A stretch of 16,897 bases of DNA from an uncultured Eubacteriales bacterium (GTDB lineage Bacteria; Bacillota; Clostridia; Lachnospirales; Anaerotignaceae), in contig CABPCX010000010.1 in assembly GCA_902406135.1 (NCBI GenBank), positions 1 to 16,897 of the forward strand, in the 5' to 3' direction. The notes under the pieces are model-generated. The model was not told the origin of the DNA, did not search any database, and saw only the letters and a list, made by a program, of their open reading frames with translations. The position numbers and the translations under genes were made by a program. Shown in pieces: positions 14,677 through 16,897 of the stretch; positions within the stretch are counted from its first letter, which is position 1; every line of letters begins with the position of its first letter.

Positions 14677-14717
14677 TATAATAACAGCCACCAGTATAGC
14701 TGGTGGCTGTTATTATA
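14677..14717. terminator. Long stem-loop between convergent DeoR-family gene and endonuclease gene
   Basis: Positions 14677-14694 pair perfectly with 14700-14717 (18 bp) around a 5-nt loop; the core is AACAGCCACCAG / CTGGTGGCTGTT. It covers the TAA stop codon of the endonuclease gene (14713-14715). T-runs are weak on both sides, so terminator function is likely from position but not certain. Confidence 0.7.
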
Positions 14718-15465
14718 CTCTTTCATCAAATATATTGTTAAACTCGCAAGTAGCTTCTTCTACTGCATTTTTCAAAGCCTCCAAAATGGAACGAAAATTA
14801 GTTGCATTTAATATTTCGTTTAGAAAAGGTGAATCACTAGCTATATCTTTAAAATATTTGGTGTTTAATGGTAATACTGGAGGTGTGGCATTTTTATAAG
14901 ACAATGTATATAGTCCTAAAATTAAGAAGGAGAGCGTTTCGTATTTTTTTCTAAGAGAAATAAATTTTTTAAATTTTTCGTTTTCCAAGTTGTCAGCTTT
15001 TCGTTTAATATGTGAATTAATTGGCTCTGTATATGCTATAAACTGGCGACTTATTTCGTAGATGCGAGGAATAAAATATGTATTATACCACCTAATTAAA
15101 AAAGTTTTTTGAAAATCTTCCCATGATAATAGCCTGATATTAGTATTTTTTGCTGTTTTAATGGCTCCAGATTGAAAACCTTTTAATGAAATGATTATTC
15201 CAACATCTGCTCCAATATCATTTACAATTGTTCGAAAACTAAAAACTACGTCTTGCCTAACGCGCCTATTCCAGTTTTTACATTCGCAAATATAGGTAAT
15301 CATAGGATAAGAGTTATTATCAACAGCATAAACATCCACTTCAACTTTACCTCTCGTACTATTTAATTTTTTTGGAGTATTTGCCTGATATCCACATTCA
15401 GTCAAGATTTGACAAACATTGTTTTGAAGTGCCTTCCAATTAGCTGGATGTGACATTTCTATCAT
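14713..15465 (-). CDS. Mrr-like restriction endonuclease, PD-(D/E)xK superfamily
   Basis: The 250-residue product has an Mrr_cat-like nuclease core in its N-terminal half. A helix (ALQNNVCQILTECGYQ) precedes RGKVEVDVYA with catalytic Asp44, then ITYICECKNW with Glu61-x-Lys63, and Gln71 (RRVRQDVVFSF). DIGADVGIIIS, GFQSGAIKTAKNTNIRLLSWEDF completes the typical fold. Such enzymes cut DNA, often methylated DNA, though the C-terminal half (about 125-250) is unrecognised and may set specificity. The ATG at 15465 follows GAGGTGG at 5 nt. A promoter (15484-15513) lies just upstream. No methyltransferase is visible nearby. The gene is markedly more A+T-rich than the importer operon, suggesting horizontal acquisition. 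Defence against foreign DNA is inferred from the family and from the nearby tRNA attachment scar. Confidence 0.85.
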   Translation of the reverse strand: MIEMSHPANWKALQNNVCQILTECGYQANTPKKLNSTRGKVEVDVYAVDNNSYPMITYICECKNWNRRVRQDVVFSFRTIVNDIGADVGIIISLKGFQSGAIKTAKNTNIRLLSWEDFQKTFLIRWYNTYFIPRIYEISRQFIAYTEPINSHIKRKADNLENEKFKKFISLRKKYETLSFLILGLYTLSYKNATPPVLPLNTKYFKDIASDSPFLNEILNATNFRSILEALKNAVEEATCEFNNIFDERV

Positions 15466-15483
15466 AACTACCACCTCAATTCT

Positions 15484-15513
15484 AGTATACTATATAATTC
15501 CAAGTACATTCAA
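15484..15513 (-). promoter_or_regulatory. Promoter of the Mrr-like endonuclease gene
   Basis: On the minus strand TTGAAT (15513-15508) and TATACT (15489-15484) are separated by 18 nt, about 20 nt upstream of the start codon. This suggests independent transcription of the endonuclease, with a very short leader. Confidence 0.55.
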
Positions 15514-15559
15514 CTAAAAACATTTATATAAAAGATAAAATCTAATTGATTGATATTTT

Positions 15560-16366
15560 TCAAATACTTATATGTTTAGCACAATCTGATATTTCTTTAG
15601 CATTAGCTTTCCTAAATACAACATTCAACTTAAGGAAATCATATTTTTCCAATTGTTTTTCTGATTTTTCAAATTCAGCTATGCTATTATAAAAATTAAG
15701 ATATCTATTTTCCATTCCATCTATTTCTAAAGTAGCTGGTATAACTTCGCATAGCTTTTGAAGAAACTCAGAGTTTTCTAATTCGCTTATTAATATAATA
15801 AAATGTGTGTCCATTTTGTTATTGGATAAAATAGTATTAATCTTACTAAGCGTTTTCTGGATTTCTTTTCCCGCAGCAATCATTTCATTTTTTGCATTAA
15901 AACATTCAAGATGTTCACCATCAGGTTCATTATTTCTTGTGGCACTAACTATAAGAAATTCAGGATGAGGTTTAAAAGAAAAATTGTCGATTTTTTCCAC
16001 TTGTTCTGGCGTAGCTTTAGAAAAATCTTCAACTTCAGTTGAAAATTTAAAATAGGAAAGCACCATATTCATATTTAAGTATAGGTTCGTTAAAGATTTT
16101 GATAAAAGCTTTTCTGTACGAAGCTTTGCTTGTTTGTCTGGAATATAATTAATTAATATATAGAAAATAAAAGATGACATATATGCTAAACTTAGATTCT
16201 CAGCAACTCTTAAAATTTCAAAAGAAAGTGTATTTTCTGGAGGCCTTTGAAGTATATGGCTGAGCAGAGGAAAAATGGTAGGAGATGTAGAGAATTTGCA
16301 AATAATAAATGTCGAAATAAACATTAAAACTATATGTATTTTTAAATCTATAAAAAAACGAATCAA
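15560..16366 (-). CDS. Unknown protein with two N-terminal membrane helices and a cytoplasmic helical domain
   Basis: I do not recognise this 268-residue protein. It has two clear membrane segments near its N-terminus (about 9-27, HIVLMFISTFIICKF, and 56-76, AENLSLAYMSSFIFYILINY). A hydrophilic domain of about 190 residues, rich in Lys, Glu and predicted helices, follows (KLRTEKLLSKSLTNLYLNMN, KEIQKTLSKINTILSNNK, AEFEKSEKQLEKYDFL). No catalytic motif stands out. The start is TTG at 16366 after GGGAG (about 10 nt), which is plausible because no in-frame ATG lies near the N-terminus. It is 85-94 nt upstream of the Mrr-like gene on the same strand and equally A+T-rich. It may be a membrane-linked partner in a defence module, or just a neighbouring island gene. 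Confidence 0.65.
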   Translation of the reverse strand: MIRFFIDLKIHIVLMFISTFIICKFSTSPTIFPLLSHILQRPPENTLSFEILRVAENLSLAYMSSFIFYILINYIPDKQAKLRTEKLLSKSLTNLYLNMNMVLSYFKFSTEVEDFSKATPEQVEKIDNFSFKPHPEFLIVSATRNNEPDGEHLECFNAKNEMIAAGKEIQKTLSKINTILSNNKMDTHFIILISELENSEFLQKLCEVIPATLEIDGMENRYLNFYNSIAEFEKSEKQLEKYDFLKLNVVFRKANAKEISDCAKHISI

Positions 16367-16713
16367 TATATACCACTCCCATAACTTTGAGAAAATTACT
16401 CAATCTTTTTATATTATTGCAATTATACTTTATTTGGTGAAAAATATATACCATAATTTAGTTTTAATAGTCTTAACACTTAAATGATTAGATTGTAATA
16501 ACTTTGTTGTTCAACAGAATTAGAATAAACACTGATATTTAGTTATTTCAATGATATAGTAAAAAAACTTAATATTAATATAACTCTTGATGTTTTACCA
16601 TGACTATGGTGACTGATATAATTATTAGAATAACAATTATATAGTGAAATAAAAAAGAAGGCCAGCTTTTGAGCAAACTAAAAAGTTTTCTAAAAGTTGA
16701 CCATAATTTCACA
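16367..16713. other. A+T-rich non-coding stretch between unknown membrane-protein gene and tRNA scar
   Basis: These 347 bases have no credible gene on either strand. On the minus strand a TATAAT hexamer (16427-16422) may be the -10 for the membrane-protein gene, but no convincing -35 accompanies it. A small dyad ACCAT-GACT-ATGGT lies at 16597-16610. A T-run on the minus strand (16657-16652 region) may once have ended tRNA transcription. Confidence 0.5.
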
Positions 16714-16755
16714 CGTCCCCGAGAGGATTCGAACCTCCGGCCTACCGCTTAGGAG
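16714..16755 (-). other. Attachment-site scar: 3' fragment of tRNA-Arg(CCT)
   Basis: Read on the minus strand, it begins with the anticodon loop CTCCTAA (anticodon CCT). Next come the 3' anticodon strand GCGGT, a variable loop AGGCC, the T arm GGAGG-TTCGAAT-CCTCT, the 3' acceptor strand CGGGGAC and discriminator G. The expected 5' anticodon strand ACCGC is replaced by TCCAT, and no D arm or 5' acceptor strand follows upstream. It is therefore a fragment starting at the anticodon loop. Tyrosine integrases commonly recombine at that point and leave such a duplicate. Because the 5' half is missing on the high-coordinate side, the inserted element lies to the right of 16755. Confidence 0.85.
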
Positions 16756-16897
16756 ATGGACCCAGTGCATATATTCCCTATCAACAGGGATAAAGAAAAT
16801 GCAGTTATATCAAGGCTTTTCTCCATGTTCTCTATAAACCTTGTACAAGCAAAATCAAGCAAAAACAAAGGATTTTAGCCCCCTATTGTTTGCACTC
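16756..16897. mobile_element. Probable terminal segment of an integrated element (right of the att scar)
   Basis: This stretch has no coding sequence I can support. It holds a small hairpin TCCCT-N6-AGGGA (about 16774-16789), a palindrome CTTGTACAAG (about 16840-16849) and a direct repeat CAAGCAAAA at 16846-16854 and 16856-16864, one helical turn apart. Such features are expected beside an integrase attachment core. Minus-strand frames at the very edge end in stops at about 16883 or 16877, so an integrase gene may end just outside. Confidence 0.45.

Noticed and set aside
16218..16454. Minus-strand open frame of 78 codons upstream of the unknown membrane protein
   Set aside because: It overlaps the membrane-protein gene in another frame, is low-complexity A+T-rich sequence and has no convincing ribosome binding site.
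16714..16790. A complete tRNA-Arg gene
   Set aside because: Only the part from anticodon loop to discriminator is present. The upstream 5' anticodon strand does not pair with GCGGT, and no D arm or 5' acceptor strand complementary to CGGGGAC exists.

Overview
The window looks like chromosome of a low-GC, Gram-positive anaerobe of the class Clostridia, probably Lachnospiraceae-like. The signs are strong AGGAGG-type ribosome binding sites, several TTG/GTG starts (and one probable CTG), a CIRCE heat-shock operator, a VanR/VanS-type two-component system, a lipoprotein-anchored peptide-binding protein, and A+T-rich intergenic DNA. The genus is inferred and not certain.

Left part (1-5900). A sodium:neurotransmitter-symporter-family gene runs off the left edge (- strand) behind a good sigma-A promoter. 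A hexapeptide-repeat sugar O-acetyltransferase follows and shares a bidirectional terminator with a convergent pair: a DUF2975 membrane protein and a small Cro/C1-type regulator. Divergent from that pair is an Hsp20 small heat-shock gene whose -35 box lies inside a CIRCE operator, which implies HrcA control. Next come a VanR-like response regulator and a VanS-like histidine kinase, then a membrane-anchored serine D,D-carboxypeptidase (peptidase S11). Together these look like a cell-wall-sensing and wall-trimming unit, not a glycopeptide-resistance operon.

Centre (5850-14570). A long - strand operon carries a complete oligopeptide/dipeptide-type ABC importer: two permeases, two ATPases and a lipoprotein binding protein. 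It ends with a cytoplasmic alkaline-phosphatase-superfamily phosphodiesterase and an M18 aminopeptidase. Genes are tightly packed, with overlaps of 1, 4 and 11 nt. A DeoR-family regulator is transcribed divergently, and the intergenic region has inverted repeats at the expected operon promoter. The second ATPase gene is broken by a frameshift exactly at its Walker B motif (10193-10197). This is either a real lesion or a sequence error.

Right part (14570-16897). Base composition becomes visibly more A+T-rich. It holds an Mrr-like PD-(D/E)xK endonuclease gene and a two-transmembrane protein of unknown family, both on the - strand. At 16714-16755 lies the 3' half of a tRNA-Arg(CCT) gene, from anticodon loop to discriminator base, with no D arm or 5' acceptor strand. 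This is the typical scar of tyrosine-integrase insertion into a tRNA. Its orientation places the inserted element to the right, with the intact tRNA expected beyond the window. The last ~140 bases, with a 10-bp-phased direct repeat, would be the end of that element.

No CRISPR array, rRNA, complete tRNA or transposase was seen.
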